A stretch of DNA of 64,000 nt from Chryseobacterium indologenes (GTDB lineage: Bacteria > Bacteroidota > Bacteroidia > Flavobacteriales > Weeksellaceae), in the NCBI GenBank assembly GCA_002439165.1, contig DJTE01000017.1:1-64000 (forward strand), written 5' to 3'. Positions 8,892-16,698 of the stretch are shown here, one piece after another. A program made the position numbers and the translations under genes. Within the stretch, counting starts at the first letter, position 1, and each line of letters begins with the position of its first letter. The notes beneath the pieces are model-generated. The model was not told the origin of the DNA. It worked only from the letters and a program-made list of their open reading frames with translations, and searched no databases.

Positions 8892-9716
8892 ATGAAGAAA
8901 TTACTCTACTCTTTACTGTTTACAGCTACACTTACCAGCGCCCAGGTTACAAGTTTCCCCTGGACAGAGACATTTGAAGATGCTTCACCAACCTCCTCAC
9001 AATGGGTTTGTGAATATATTGCAGGAACCAACAGCTCCGTACCAAGCGGTCTGTTCTGGAGTATAAAAAGTACGACCAGCGTAGGATATTACAGCTCAAC
9101 AGGAGCATATGAAGGTTCTAAAATGGCCGTATTTGATACAAGATCACACACCAGGGATGCCGTTGCAAGATTTGTCGGCCCTGTGATGAATCTATCCGGC
9201 GTTTCCAATCCCACCCTGGATTTCTATTACAGAAATATGGATTGGGGCGGTGACCAGAATATTTTAAACATCTATTACAGAACTTCATCTTCTGATGCAT
9301 GGACTCTTATTACTTCATTCAACACGAACGTAGCGACCTGGACCAATTCCGGCGCGATCAGTCTTCCGAACCCTTCAGCCACCTACCAGATTGCCCTGGA
9401 AGGAGTTGCTCATTATGGTTATGGATTAGATGTTGACAATCTGAAAGTAACTGCGTCAACTTTGGGTGTTTCCGATGTAAACTATGAAGCTTCAAGGCTG
9501 AAAATATCTCCGAATCCGGTAAGCAGTGTTTTGAATATCAGCTCGAAAGACAAGATTACAGAGATTACCATTCATGACGCTTCCGGCAAGATCATTAGAA
9601 CCGAAAGCGTAACTGACAATCAGGTTTCTGTTGACTATTTAAAATCCGGTGTATATTTTATTACCACCAAAAATGCGAACGGAACCCGCAGCACGTCGAA
9701 ATTTATCAAAAAATAA
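8892..9716 (+). CDS. secreted T9SS cargo protein with MAM/choice-of-anchor-J-like domain
   Basis: 274 aa. Residues 1-17 are a signal peptide (ending TSAQ). Residues about 22-188 look like a jelly-roll domain of the choice-of-anchor J / MAM type: FPWTETFEDA at the start, a PTLDFYYRN strand, and a final ALEGVAHYGYGLDVDNLKV. Residues about 200-274 are a type A sorting domain of the type IX secretion system: LKISPNPVSSVLNI, then ITIHDASGKII, then LKSGVYFI and a Lys-rich end (SKFIKK). The protein should cross the outer membrane through T9SS and be released or anchored. No enzymatic motif is present; a carbohydrate or cell-surface binding role is possible but not shown. A strong terminator follows. 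Confidence 0.85.
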   Translation: MKKLLYSLLFTATLTSAQVTSFPWTETFEDASPTSSQWVCEYIAGTNSSVPSGLFWSIKSTTSVGYYSSTGAYEGSKMAVFDTRSHTRDAVARFVGPVMNLSGVSNPTLDFYYRNMDWGGDQNILNIYYRTSSSDAWTLITSFNTNVATWTNSGAISLPNPSATYQIALEGVAHYGYGLDVDNLKVTASTLGVSDVNYEASRLKISPNPVSSVLNISSKDKITEITIHDASGKIIRTESVTDNQVSVDYLKSGVYFITTKNANGTRSTSKFIKK

Positions 9717-9742
9717 ATGACAACTAAAAAAAAGATCATTTT

Positions 9743-9774
9743 AACCAGGGCGGAAATTTCCGCTCTGGTTTTTT
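9743..9774 (+). terminator. rho-independent terminator after the T9SS gene
   Basis: AACCAGGGCGGAAA pairs with TTTCCGCTCTGGTT, followed by a T-tract. The stem is about 13 bp with one mismatch. Confidence 0.85.
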
Positions 9775-9851
9775 ATTCTGACAGGCGGCTACCTTAAAAC
9801 CAATAACAACATCTATTTTTTCAGAAACAAAGATCTCTATTTCTTTTATAT

Positions 9852-9880
9852 TCAAAAAAAACCTCAGCAATGCCGAGGTT
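9852..9880 (-). terminator. terminator of the leader-peptide cassette
   Basis: Read leftward, AACCTCGGCA..TGAGGTT forms a stem followed by eight T. Its arms are almost the same as those of the terminator at 10415-10446, on the other side of the two peptide genes. Confidence 0.75.
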
Positions 9881-9905
9881 CATTTTTCAATTATTTTATT
9901 TTATA

Positions 9906-10073
9906 CTAACATGCGCATGGGTCCGGATCCATTACCATATTCATACAACGTAATCTCTGCTGAGGCGTCCATGAACACCATTCGGCACAGGTTGTTGCAG
10001 GAGCCGGGCAGATCATAGCTCCTCCTTCAATGGTTCTCAGTTGTTTTTTTGACAGTTTTTTCAGATTTTTCAT
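9906..10073 (-). CDS. bacteriocin-like leader peptide with six-cysteine core (peptide 1)
   Basis: 55 aa. The leader is MKNLKKLSKKQLRTIEGG, with Gly-Gly at 17-18, as in double-glycine leaders cut by C39 peptidase transporters; flavobacterial genomes carry many peptides with this MKNL leader, usually labelled bacteriocin-like. The core of 37 residues has cysteines at 22, 29, 33, 43, 53 and 55 and tryptophans at 32 and 35. The same frame of six cysteines occurs in the neighbour at 10107-10271, and both share EWC-x-WT, C-x-N-x-V-x-D and PC-x-C. The genes are 33 bp apart and leftward. No transporter or modifying enzyme is near. Whether it is antimicrobial, a signal or something else cannot be told. 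Confidence 0.8.
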   Translation of the reverse strand: MKNLKKLSKKQLRTIEGGAMICPAPATTCAEWCSWTPQQRLRCMNMVMDPDPCAC

Positions 10074-10106
10074 AGTAATTTGTTTTTAAATTGGTTAATC
10101 TATACG

Positions 10107-10271
10107 TTAGCAATTGCACGGCATATCAAGAACTGCGTTCAGGCAGAAATCCTTTTGCCATTCGGTCCATCCACACCATTCCCAGCACCATTCAGCGATT
10201 GGAGGACATTTTTGTGCTCCGCCGTTAATTTGCCGTAAGTTTTTCTTTGTTAATTTTCTCAGATTTTTCAT
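10107..10271 (-). CDS. bacteriocin-like leader peptide with six-cysteine core (peptide 2)
   Basis: 54 aa, first gene of the leftward cassette. The leader is MKNLRKLTKKNLRQINGG, with Gly-Gly at 17-18. The core has cysteines at 22, 29, 33, 43, 52 and 54, matching peptide 1 except for one residue deleted before the last two, and it carries tryptophans at 28, 30, 32, 35 and 38. Cores and leaders are both similar, so this is a local duplication that has diverged; the cysteines were kept while most other core residues changed. That points to a disulfide-bonded or otherwise crosslinked product. Export would need a C39-type transporter elsewhere in the genome. Confidence 0.8.
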   Translation of the reverse strand: MKNLRKLTKKNLRQINGGAQKCPPIAEWCWEWCGWTEWQKDFCLNAVLDMPCNC

Positions 10272-10347
10272 AGTATTTTGTTTTAGTCTGGCTGCCTACT
10301 CTGTATGCTTTTCGGCTTCCGCAATTGATTTGTTATTTGATAGTTAA

Positions 10348-10355
10348 CAAATATA
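10348..10355 (-). promoter_or_regulatory. -7 element of the leader-peptide cassette
   Basis: TATATTTG on the minus strand fits TAnnTTTG exactly and lies 77 bp before the start of peptide 2. A TTG occurs upstream, but only 12 nt away, so the -33 element is unclear. Confidence 0.45.
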
Positions 10356-10414
10356 AAAATATTTCACCAATAATGGATTATTAATGAAAAAAATTATCTT
10401 TTAACGTAAAGACA

Positions 10415-10446
10415 CAAAAAAACCTCAGCAACTGCCGAGGTTTTTA
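10415..10446 (-). terminator. terminator of rplU-rpmA
   Basis: Leftward reading gives AACCTCGGCA, a short loop and TGCTGAGGTT, then seven T. It is positioned 20 bp after the rpmA stop. It also has T residues on the plus side. Confidence 0.8.
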
Positions 10447-10466
10447 TTTTTATAAAACGCGTAAAA

Positions 10467-10724
10467 TTATGCGTTCGGTTCTACAGATACGAAAGATCTG
10501 TTGTTTGCTTTCTTTCTGAAAACTACTTTACCGTCTACTAATGCGAACAGAGTGTGATCTTTACCGATTCCCACGTTATCACCCGGGTGGTGCTGAGTAC
10601 CTCTCTGTCTAACAATAATATTTCCGGCAATAGCTTCTTGTCCTCCGAAAATCTTCACACCTAATCTTTTAGAGTGAGACTCTCTACCGTTCTTGGAACT
10701 ACCGACTCCTTTCTTGTGTGCCAT
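10467..10724 (-). CDS. rpmA: 50S ribosomal protein L27
   Basis: 85 aa, the normal length for bL27. It shows the conserved N-terminus [24 protein letters not shown] and the core [35 protein letters not shown]. The mature N-terminus of bL27 reaches towards the peptidyl-transferase centre. There is no N-terminal extension of the kind cleaved in Firmicutes. It lies 12 bp downstream of rplU, the standard rplU-rpmA operon, and is closed by a terminator. Confidence 0.98.
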   Translation of the reverse strand: MAHKKGVGSSKNGRESHSKRLGVKIFGGQEAIAGNIIVRQRGTQHHPGDNVGIGKDHTLFALVDGKVVFRKKANNRSFVSVEPNA

Positions 10725-10736
10725 TTTATTACTGGA

Positions 10737-11312
10737 TTATTTATTAAGTGCTTTAAATTGATCGATATTCTTAATGATAGCAGCATCTACTTCCTCATGA
10801 GTAAGAATATTCTTTTCTAATTCAACTTTAACTGCTTTACCTAAAGTAATTAAAGTTTCTCTGTTCTCTTTAGACTGAGACAAGTTGTTTTTCTTTAAGT
10901 GATAGTTCAATTCGTGATCTTCACCAAAGTTAACAGTTGCATGGTCTGAAAGAACTTCTGTTTTCACAGTTTCTTTTTTAGCTGCTTTTTTTGCACCTCC
11001 CTCAAAACCTGTAATACCTGTGATTACAATTTGAGTTAAAGATTGTCTGTGACCGTTTTTCACTTTGTAACCTTTTCTTCTTTTCTTTTTGAAAACGATT
11101 ACTTTATCAGCTTTAACGTGATCAAGGATCTCTGCTTCCACAGTGATTCCGCTTACAGCTGGGGCGCCTACAGTGATTGCACCGTTTACAGTAAGAAGTA
11201 CTTTATCGAAAGAAACCTTTCCTCCTTTGTCTCCTTTTAAACGGTTTACAAACAACTTCTGGTCTTGCTCAACTTTGTATTGAAGCCCTGCTATTTCTAC
11301 AATTGCAAACAT
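10737..11312 (-). CDS. rplU: 50S ribosomal protein L21 with C-terminal extension
   Basis: 191 aa. Residues 1-103 are a standard bL21: MFAIVEIAGLQYKVEQ, the FKKKRRKGYKVKNGHRQ rRNA-binding stretch, and the TQIVITGI end. Residues 104-191 are an extra part: a Gly/Ala/Lys linker (GGAKKAAKKETVKTE) followed by a predicted helical domain ending in DAAIIKNIDQFKALNK. E. coli bL21 ends at about 103 residues; a longer L21 is usual in flavobacteria. The extension's role is unknown to me; a helical domain of this size could bind rRNA or a ribosome-associated factor. First gene of the rplU-rpmA operon. Confidence 0.96.
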   Translation of the reverse strand: MFAIVEIAGLQYKVEQDQKLFVNRLKGDKGGKVSFDKVLLTVNGAITVGAPAVSGITVEAEILDHVKADKVIVFKKKRRKGYKVKNGHRQSLTQIVITGITGFEGGAKKAAKKETVKTEVLSDHATVNFGEDHELNYHLKKNNLSQSKENRETLITLGKAVKVELEKNILTHEEVDAAIIKNIDQFKALNK

Positions 11313-11342
11313 TGTTTATAAATTTTTAGTTATTTCGAGGTG

Positions 11343-11376
11343 CAAATATAAGAATAAAAATCTAAATAACTTACAA
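11343..11376 (-). promoter_or_regulatory. promoter of rplU-rpmA
   Basis: On the minus strand TTG at 11376-11374, a 23-nt spacer, then TATATTTG at 11350-11343, an exact TAnnTTTG. The start codon of rplU lies 30 bp further on. Confidence 0.6.
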
Positions 11377-11496
11377 TCAACACCCTATTTTTTTACAACT
11401 TATACATTTCACTATGCTTTGAATAATTTTTGAAACTAAAGTACTCACAGTTAATGGATAATTTCATACCTTCGTTATCACCAAAAAATATTTTAT

Positions 11497-12384
11497 ATGA
11501 AATTTAACTTTAATTCCTGCTTATTTGCCGGAGCCCTTGCCGCATTCTCTCTCACAGGATGCCGTGATGACAAAATGGACGAAAGTGTTCTTCCTGAAAC
11601 CCAGACTGAAAGCTCAAAGATTGAGCAACCGGGAGAACGGGAAAAAGCCTGCTACTATGTAGACCAGTACTGGTCTTCCTCCTCCGTTCTGAAAACTGCC
11701 CTTCAGACCTCTGCCGACACTAATTTTATGAATGCCCAGATGACCAGAATTGCAGGTCTTTGGGGAAGAAGCAACCCAACCCTCCGTTTTGTGGACGATC
11801 CTTCCAATTTTAATTCTACGTACAACGCCATTTCTTATTCCACAGGAAAGATCTATTACGGATACGCGATCTATTATGATGCAAAAAACAAAGGCGGCGA
11901 TATGGTGAATGCCATGATCCTGGCTCATGAATACGGCCATCAGCTGCAATATATTTTCGGGCTCCCTTCCGTAAGCGAATCTACCGCAAGACCTAATGAA
12001 CTGGAAGCAGACGGCTTTGCCGGATACTACTTACGAAGACCCAACGGCTATAATAAAACGAACTTCTCCGAAATTGCCGCAGCTTATGAATTTGCACAGA
12101 GTATAGGTGATTATCAGACTTCAAGCCCGGGACATCATGGAACTCCGGCACAGAGAAGGTCTGCCGTACGTCTGGGCTTCCTTCTGGGACAGTATGATCT
12201 TAACGCATCCAACTTTGATTATAATTTCTTCTATTATTATCAGGGTGTACTGAACGGAACCTATAAAATGGGTAAAAACACTCAAAATCCTGAAATTGAC
12301 GCTTATATGAGCCAGTATATGGATGAACTGAGAAAAATCCAGTCCGGAGAAATTTCTGCTGAAGAATTTAAACACCTTAAGTAA
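11497..12384 (+). CDS. lipoprotein with neutral zinc metallopeptidase domain
   Basis: 295 aa. The lipobox LTGC puts a lipidated cysteine at residue 22, so it should sit on the outer or inner membrane. The catalytic motif H144-E-Y-G-H148 lies within MILAHEYGHQLQ, followed by NELEADGFAGYYL (168-179), where an acidic residue probably completes the zinc site. This is the arrangement of the YpfJ-type neutral zinc metallopeptidase family (PF04228). After the second motif comes HHGTPAQRRSAVRLGF, also typical of that family. The short linker 23-50 is Glu/Ser rich. It appears to be a single gene between two hairpins. Natural substrate unknown. Confidence 0.85.
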   Translation: MKFNFNSCLFAGALAAFSLTGCRDDKMDESVLPETQTESSKIEQPGEREKACYYVDQYWSSSSVLKTALQTSADTNFMNAQMTRIAGLWGRSNPTLRFVDDPSNFNSTYNAISYSTGKIYYGYAIYYDAKNKGGDMVNAMILAHEYGHQLQYIFGLPSVSESTARPNELEADGFAGYYLRRPNGYNKTNFSEIAAAYEFAQSIGDYQTSSPGHHGTPAQRRSAVRLGFLLGQYDLNASNFDYNFFYYYQGVLNGTYKMGKNTQNPEIDAYMSQYMDELRKIQSGEISAEEFKHLK

Positions 12385-12413
12385 ACATTCATTTTTAGTA
12401 TATTTAATAAGGC

Positions 12414-12441
12414 GGCAGAGCATTCAATGTTCTGCCTCTTT
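12414..12441 (+). terminator. hairpin after the metallopeptidase gene
   Basis: GGCAGAGCA and TGTTCTGCC form a 9-bp stem (one G-T pair) with a 5-nt loop, followed by TCTTTTGTT. The T-tract is imperfect. Confidence 0.6.
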
Positions 12442-12497
12442 TGTTGATTTGATAAATATCCAAAGTTTATTTACTTTTGAACCATATCCTGTAATAC

Positions 12498-13586
12498 ATG
12501 AACAGAGACCTTTACATTGATTTTGCCAAAGGAATGGCAACCCTTTCCATTATATTTATCCATACGGCTTTCTGGTCGGGACAGTTTTATATTCCCGCAG
12601 AAGTCCGGGTGTTTTCCCTGGTGTTTGATGTGGCTCTTTTTTATGCCCTCAGCGGAATCACATCAGGCTCAAACATAGAGAAGACATTTTACAGGCTTTT
12701 AAAGCTGCAGATTACTTACATGATCTTCGTGACTTTCCTGTTCTTCCTTGACTATTTTTTCAAAGTCTTCGGGCTTTCTTTCTTTTCTCCGGAATGGCTG
12801 CAGAAATTCTATTCAACCTTCGGGTCCAAATATTCCACAACAGCCGTTTCAATGTATCCTCAGTGGCAGAATCTTGGAAACTGGTACCTTCATCAGTATA
12901 CCAATGCAGATACTTTTCCTGTGGTAATGGGGAGTTTCTGGTACCTGAAAGTATATTTTATTCTCGCAGTATTCGGGGTTTTGATCCTGCGTTTCTTTCC
13001 GAAACATATCAACTGGTTTATCGCGCTGTGCATTGGCCTTACGCTGTTTTTTAATATTCTCCCTGAATATTATCCGGGGGGACAGGTGGGCTATGTAGCC
13101 TTCTACCTTGCTGTTTTCCTGGCCGCTCACCAGATGCGGGGCAAAAAAATCCCGTCAAAAATGATCCCTGTATTATACAGTCTTGTTGCTGCCGCTTTAA
13201 TCTGGATGTTCTGGTATTATGGAAACGAAATCTTCTATAAAATCAACAAAAATAAATTTCCGCCTAAAATTCCTTATATCATCTGGTCTTTATTTTCTCT
13301 CACCACATTATTTGTCTTATACAACAGATTAAAGATCACCAAAGAAAGCTTTGTAACCCACATCGGAAAGAATGCCATATTTTTCTATTTCGCCCAGGGA
13401 ATCAGCTCATCTTTAGTGTATTTCATTGTTGTTGCATTGCAGGAAAATATGCCGTGGTGGCTGATGATGATTATAATCTATGTTCTCAATGTTATTCTGG
13501 CTTTCGGTATTGCAACAGGTTTAAAAAAAGTGGATACCTTAGGATGGAAAATTCTGGAATCTTTAAGAAACAAAACAGCTGCCTGA
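12498..13586 (+). CDS. acyltransferase 3 family membrane protein
   Basis: 362 aa with about ten hydrophobic segments. The N-terminus RDLYIDFAKGMATLSIIFIHTAFW has the family pattern of acyltransferase 3 (PF01757): an Asp/Ala/Lys-Gly entry to the first helix and a His (residue 22) on that helix. Members move acyl groups onto extracytoplasmic carbohydrates such as O-antigen or exopolysaccharide. No SGNH domain is fused. Neighbours give no clue to the substrate. A 150-bp gap separates it from miaE, so it is probably its own unit. Confidence 0.82.
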   Translation: MNRDLYIDFAKGMATLSIIFIHTAFWSGQFYIPAEVRVFSLVFDVALFYALSGITSGSNIEKTFYRLLKLQITYMIFVTFLFFLDYFFKVFGLSFFSPEWLQKFYSTFGSKYSTTAVSMYPQWQNLGNWYLHQYTNADTFPVVMGSFWYLKVYFILAVFGVLILRFFPKHINWFIALCIGLTLFFNILPEYYPGGQVGYVAFYLAVFLAAHQMRGKKIPSKMIPVLYSLVAAALIWMFWYYGNEIFYKINKNKFPPKIPYIIWSLFSLTTLFVLYNRLKITKESFVTHIGKNAIFFYFAQGISSSLVYFIVVALQENMPWWLMMIIIYVLNVILAFGIATGLKKVDTLGWKILESLRNKTAA

Positions 13587-13736
13587 TCAGCCATGCTGAA
13601 TTCTTTAAAGTAAGATGGTGCTGATCGTCAATAATTCCGGATATCATTTAAATAAAAACCAACAGAAAGTAAATTCTGCGGAATGAGAAGCATTGAATAT
13701 GTCTAATTTGTTTTAAATTTACAAAAAATTTAGTGC

Positions 13737-14315
13737 ATGTTTAAGTTGAAACTTCCCACCGATCCGAGGTGGGCAAATATTGCAGAGGGAAACATTGAAG
13801 AAATTTTAACAGACCATGCGTGGTGCGAGCAGAAAGCAGCAACCAATGCCATCGGCCTGATCACCATGCTTCCTGAATATCCGGAAATCGTTACAGAACT
13901 TCTTGCAATTGCGCAGGAAGAACTGGATCATTTCAACCAGGTACATGAAATTATTAAAAAAAGAGGATACCGTTTCGGAAGAGCCAGGAAAGATGACTAT
14001 GTGAATGAACTGGCTAAATTCATCATCCAGGGAAGCCGGGAAGACCTCATCGTAGACAAGATGCTTTTCGCTGCCATGATTGAAGCCAGAAGCTGTGAAA
14101 GATTCAAGGTGCTTACAGAAAATATTAAAGACGAAGAACTTAAAGAATTTTACAGGGAACTGATGATCTCTGAGGCCAATCATTACACTACTTTTATCGG
14201 TTTTGCAAGACAGCTTGGTGATCCTGAAAAAGTAAACAGACGATGGGATGCATGGCTGGAGTATGAAGCCCGTATCATTAAATCTTACGGAAACAAAGAA
14301 ACAATACACGGTTAA
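13737..14315 (+). CDS. miaE: tRNA-(ms2io6A37) hydroxylase
   Basis: 192 aa, the family's usual length. MiaE hydroxylates the isopentenyl side chain of ms2i6A at tRNA position 37 with O2 and a di-iron centre. The ligands can be seen in a ferritin-like four-helix pattern: E31, E62-x-x-H65, E116 and E146-x-x-H149. The segment ARSCERF (117-123) and the opening LKLPTDPRW are typical. The protein should be cytosolic. It needs MiaA and MiaB products, whose genes are not in this window. The following gene starts 13 bp downstream. Confidence 0.93.
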   Translation: MFKLKLPTDPRWANIAEGNIEEILTDHAWCEQKAATNAIGLITMLPEYPEIVTELLAIAQEELDHFNQVHEIIKKRGYRFGRARKDDYVNELAKFIIQGSREDLIVDKMLFAAMIEARSCERFKVLTENIKDEELKEFYRELMISEANHYTTFIGFARQLGDPEKVNRRWDAWLEYEARIIKSYGNKETIHG

Positions 14316-14328
14316 AAAAAAGATCCAT

Positions 14329-14946
14329 TTGAAAAAGCTGAGCTTCGAAAATATTGCCAATTTTTTTCTGAAAAATTTCTTTCAGGGACTGGTTATTATC
14401 GGCCCCATAGGTCTTACGATTTTCGTCATCTGGTATATTGTAAGTGCAATTGACAATATTATTCCTTCTGTTGCCAAAGAAATTCCTGGGCTGGTATTTG
14501 TTTCAACAATCCTGTTCACTGCCATTCTCGGATATTTAGGAAACAAGTTTGTGATAGGAAAGTTCTTTTTCGATACAATGGACAGTCTTCTGGAAAAAAC
14601 TCCGGGAGTAAAACATATCTACACCCCTACAAAAGACGTTATGTCTTCATTTGTGGGAGATAAAAAAAAATTCAACGATCCTGTCTGGGTAAAGACCAAT
14701 GAGAATCCGGAGATCTGGAGAATCGGCTTTTTAACTCAAAAAGAGATGTCGGACGTTGACAAACACAATTACGTTGCGGTATACCTGCCTCATTCCTATG
14801 CTATTTCAGGATGGGTAATTGTTACGGAAGAAAAAAACATCAAACCTGTGGTCGGAATGACTGCTGCTTCAGCCATGAAGTTTGCAGTAAGCGGCGGTGT
14901 TGCCGGATTCCACTCCGATGATAATATATTTAAAGCTCCTGAGTAA
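14329..14946 (+). CDS. DUF502 family membrane protein
   Basis: About 205 aa. I chose the TTG at 14329. The alternative ATG at 14248 would overlap miaE by 68 bp and add 27 residues of shadow sequence, while the protein from TTG begins (M)KKLSFENIANFFLKNFFQGL, a normal DUF502 start. Two membrane helices (about 18-40 and 53-75) are followed by the family signature FFDTMDSLLEKTPGVKHIYTPTKDV and a soluble domain with VAVYLPHSYAISGWVIVTE. DUF502 proteins are small inner-membrane proteins of unknown role in bacteria. Probably co-transcribed with miaE. Confidence 0.85.
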   Translation: MKKLSFENIANFFLKNFFQGLVIIGPIGLTIFVIWYIVSAIDNIIPSVAKEIPGLVFVSTILFTAILGYLGNKFVIGKFFFDTMDSLLEKTPGVKHIYTPTKDVMSSFVGDKKKFNDPVWVKTNENPEIWRIGFLTQKEMSDVDKHNYVAVYLPHSYAISGWVIVTEEKNIKPVVGMTAASAMKFAVSGGVAGFHSDDNIFKAPE

Positions 14947-15032
14947 CATCTTTACTCCTTTAAATATACTTTGATGAATTTGAAATTATTTTCAAACAAT
15001 TTCCTTTAACAATCTAATAAATAACATAACGC

Positions 15033-16409
15033 ATGAATTTACCGTACGCGGAGCCTTTCCGCATCAAAATGGTGGAAGAAATCCGCCAGTCTACAAGAGA
15101 AGAAAGAGAACAATGGCTTAAAGAAGCTAATTATAACCTATTCAATCTGAAATCTTCACAGGTTTTCATCGACCTTCTTACCGATTCAGGAACAGGAGCC
15201 ATGTCTGACAGACAATGGGGAGCCCTGATGACCGGAGACGAAAGCTATGCCGGATCCCGTTCTTTTGAACAGCTTCAGAATTCCGTTGAAAAAATCACCG
15301 GTTTCAAATATTTATTACCAACCCACCAGGGAAGAGCTGCCGAAAATGTTCTTTTCTCCGTGCTGGTGAAAGAAGGGGATGTGGTACCTGGAAATTCTCA
15401 TTTCGACACCACAAAAGGTCATATTGAATTCAGAAAAGCCCACGCCATCGACTGTACGATTGATGAGGCTTTCGACATTAATGATCTTCATCCTTTTAAA
15501 GGAAATATCAACCTTGAAAAACTGGAAGAGGTTTATAAAAGCCACCCAAAAGAAAACATCCCTTTCTGCCTGATCACTATTACCTGCAACTCTTCAGGAG
15601 GACAGCCTGTATCATTGGAAAACATGAAGGCTGTAAGAGAATTGTCAGACCGTTACGGAATCCCTGTTTTCTTTGATTCGGCAAGGTTTGCGGAAAACGC
15701 ATACTTCATCAAAAAAAGAGAAAAGGGCCAGGAAAACCGGAGTATCAAAGAAATCTGCAAAGAAATTTTTTCATACGGAGACGGAATGACTATGAGTTCT
15801 AAAAAAGACGGCCTGGTGAATATCGGAGGGTTTATAGCATTAAACAGTGAAGAAATCTTCAGAAAAGCATCCAATTTCACAATTATCTACGAAGGATTCA
15901 TTACCTACGGAGGAATGGCCGGAAGAGATATGGCCGCATTAGCAGTAGGCCTTGATGAAGCTACTGAATTCGCCTATCTTGAAAGCAGAATTTCTCAGGT
16001 AGAATATCTGGGAAATAAGCTGATAGAATACGGAATTCCGGTTCAGAAACCTATTGGAGGACATGCTGTATTCATTGATTCTCTCAATTTCCTTCCTGGT
16101 GTTTCCCGTGAGGAATATCCTGCCCAGACCTTAGGACTTGAGATTTACAAGGAAGCCGGGATCAGAACAGTTGAAATCGGAACATTACTGGCAGACAGAG
16201 ACCCTGAGACGAGAGAAAACCGGTATCCGAAACTGGAACTGGTACGTCTTGCCATACCAAGAAGGACATACACCAACAATCATATGGATTATATTGCCGC
16301 AGCCATTAAAAATGTATATGAAAGGCGGAATGAGATCTCGAAAGGGTACAAAATTACCTGGGAACCAGATCTGTTGAGACATTTTACAGTACAGCTTGAG
16401 GAAGCATAA
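15033..16409 (+). CDS. tnaA: tryptophanase (tryptophan indole-lyase)
   Basis: 458 aa, usual length of the tryptophanase/tyrosine phenol-lyase family. PLP lysine is K258 in TMSSKKDG. Cofactor contacts include DSARFAENAYF (215-225) and THQGRAAEN (97-105). To tell the two enzymes apart: tyrosine phenol-lyase has Arg in MERG, contacting the phenol, whereas this protein has VEIG there, as in E. coli TnaA (AVEIGSFLL). I therefore call tryptophanase, cleaving L-Trp to indole, pyruvate and ammonia. There is no TnaC-like leader peptide or visible Trp codon run ahead of it. No tnaB-type permease follows. The next two genes, a flavin monooxygenase and an aminotransferase, have their own promoter. Confidence 0.92.
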   Translation: MNLPYAEPFRIKMVEEIRQSTREEREQWLKEANYNLFNLKSSQVFIDLLTDSGTGAMSDRQWGALMTGDESYAGSRSFEQLQNSVEKITGFKYLLPTHQGRAAENVLFSVLVKEGDVVPGNSHFDTTKGHIEFRKAHAIDCTIDEAFDINDLHPFKGNINLEKLEEVYKSHPKENIPFCLITITCNSSGGQPVSLENMKAVRELSDRYGIPVFFDSARFAENAYFIKKREKGQENRSIKEICKEIFSYGDGMTMSSKKDGLVNIGGFIALNSEEIFRKASNFTIIYEGFITYGGMAGRDMAALAVGLDEATEFAYLESRISQVEYLGNKLIEYGIPVQKPIGGHAVFIDSLNFLPGVSREEYPAQTLGLEIYKEAGIRTVEIGTLLADRDPETRENRYPKLELVRLAIPRRTYTNNHMDYIAAAIKNVYERRNEISKGYKITWEPDLLRHFTVQLEEA

Positions 16410-16415
16410 AAACAT

Positions 16416-16441
16416 AACCGGGATCTTTTCCCGGTTTTTTT
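16416..16441 (+). terminator. terminator after tnaA
   Basis: AACCGGG and CCCGGTT form a 7-bp stem around ATCTTTT, followed by a run of T. Confidence 0.85.
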
Positions 16442-16594
16442 ATTCAAAAGAAGTCCGAAAACCCTCCTGTTTCTGATGACAAATATCCGGTACCCAATTT
16501 CTGGATTTGTTGAAAAATCCATTCAAAAAAACATAATAATCTTATGCTTTTCATTTTATTAACCTATGATTTTAAACCGAATTCATTTATTTTT

Positions 16595-16626
16595 TTGAAA
16601 TCATGAATGTTTTTAATTTACATTTG
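16595..16626 (+). promoter_or_regulatory. promoter of the monooxygenase/aminotransferase pair
   Basis: TTG at 16595-16597, 21-nt spacer, TACATTTG at 16619-16626: a good match to the Bacteroidota vegetative promoter. The leader to the ATG at 16699 is about 65 nt. Confidence 0.65.
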
Positions 16627-16698
16627 CACATACTTAAAAAAACGGTTTACCCATAAAGTAGACCTAAACACTAACTTGAAAAACTCCATTATTCCGAA

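Noticed and set aside
14248..14328. Longer start of the DUF502 gene
   Set aside because: Overlaps miaE by 68 bp and adds residues not expected in the family; TTG at 14329 gives the normal start.
15033..16409. Tyrosine phenol-lyase
   Set aside because: The phenol-binding Arg of TPL (MERG) is replaced by Ile in VEIG, as in tryptophanase.
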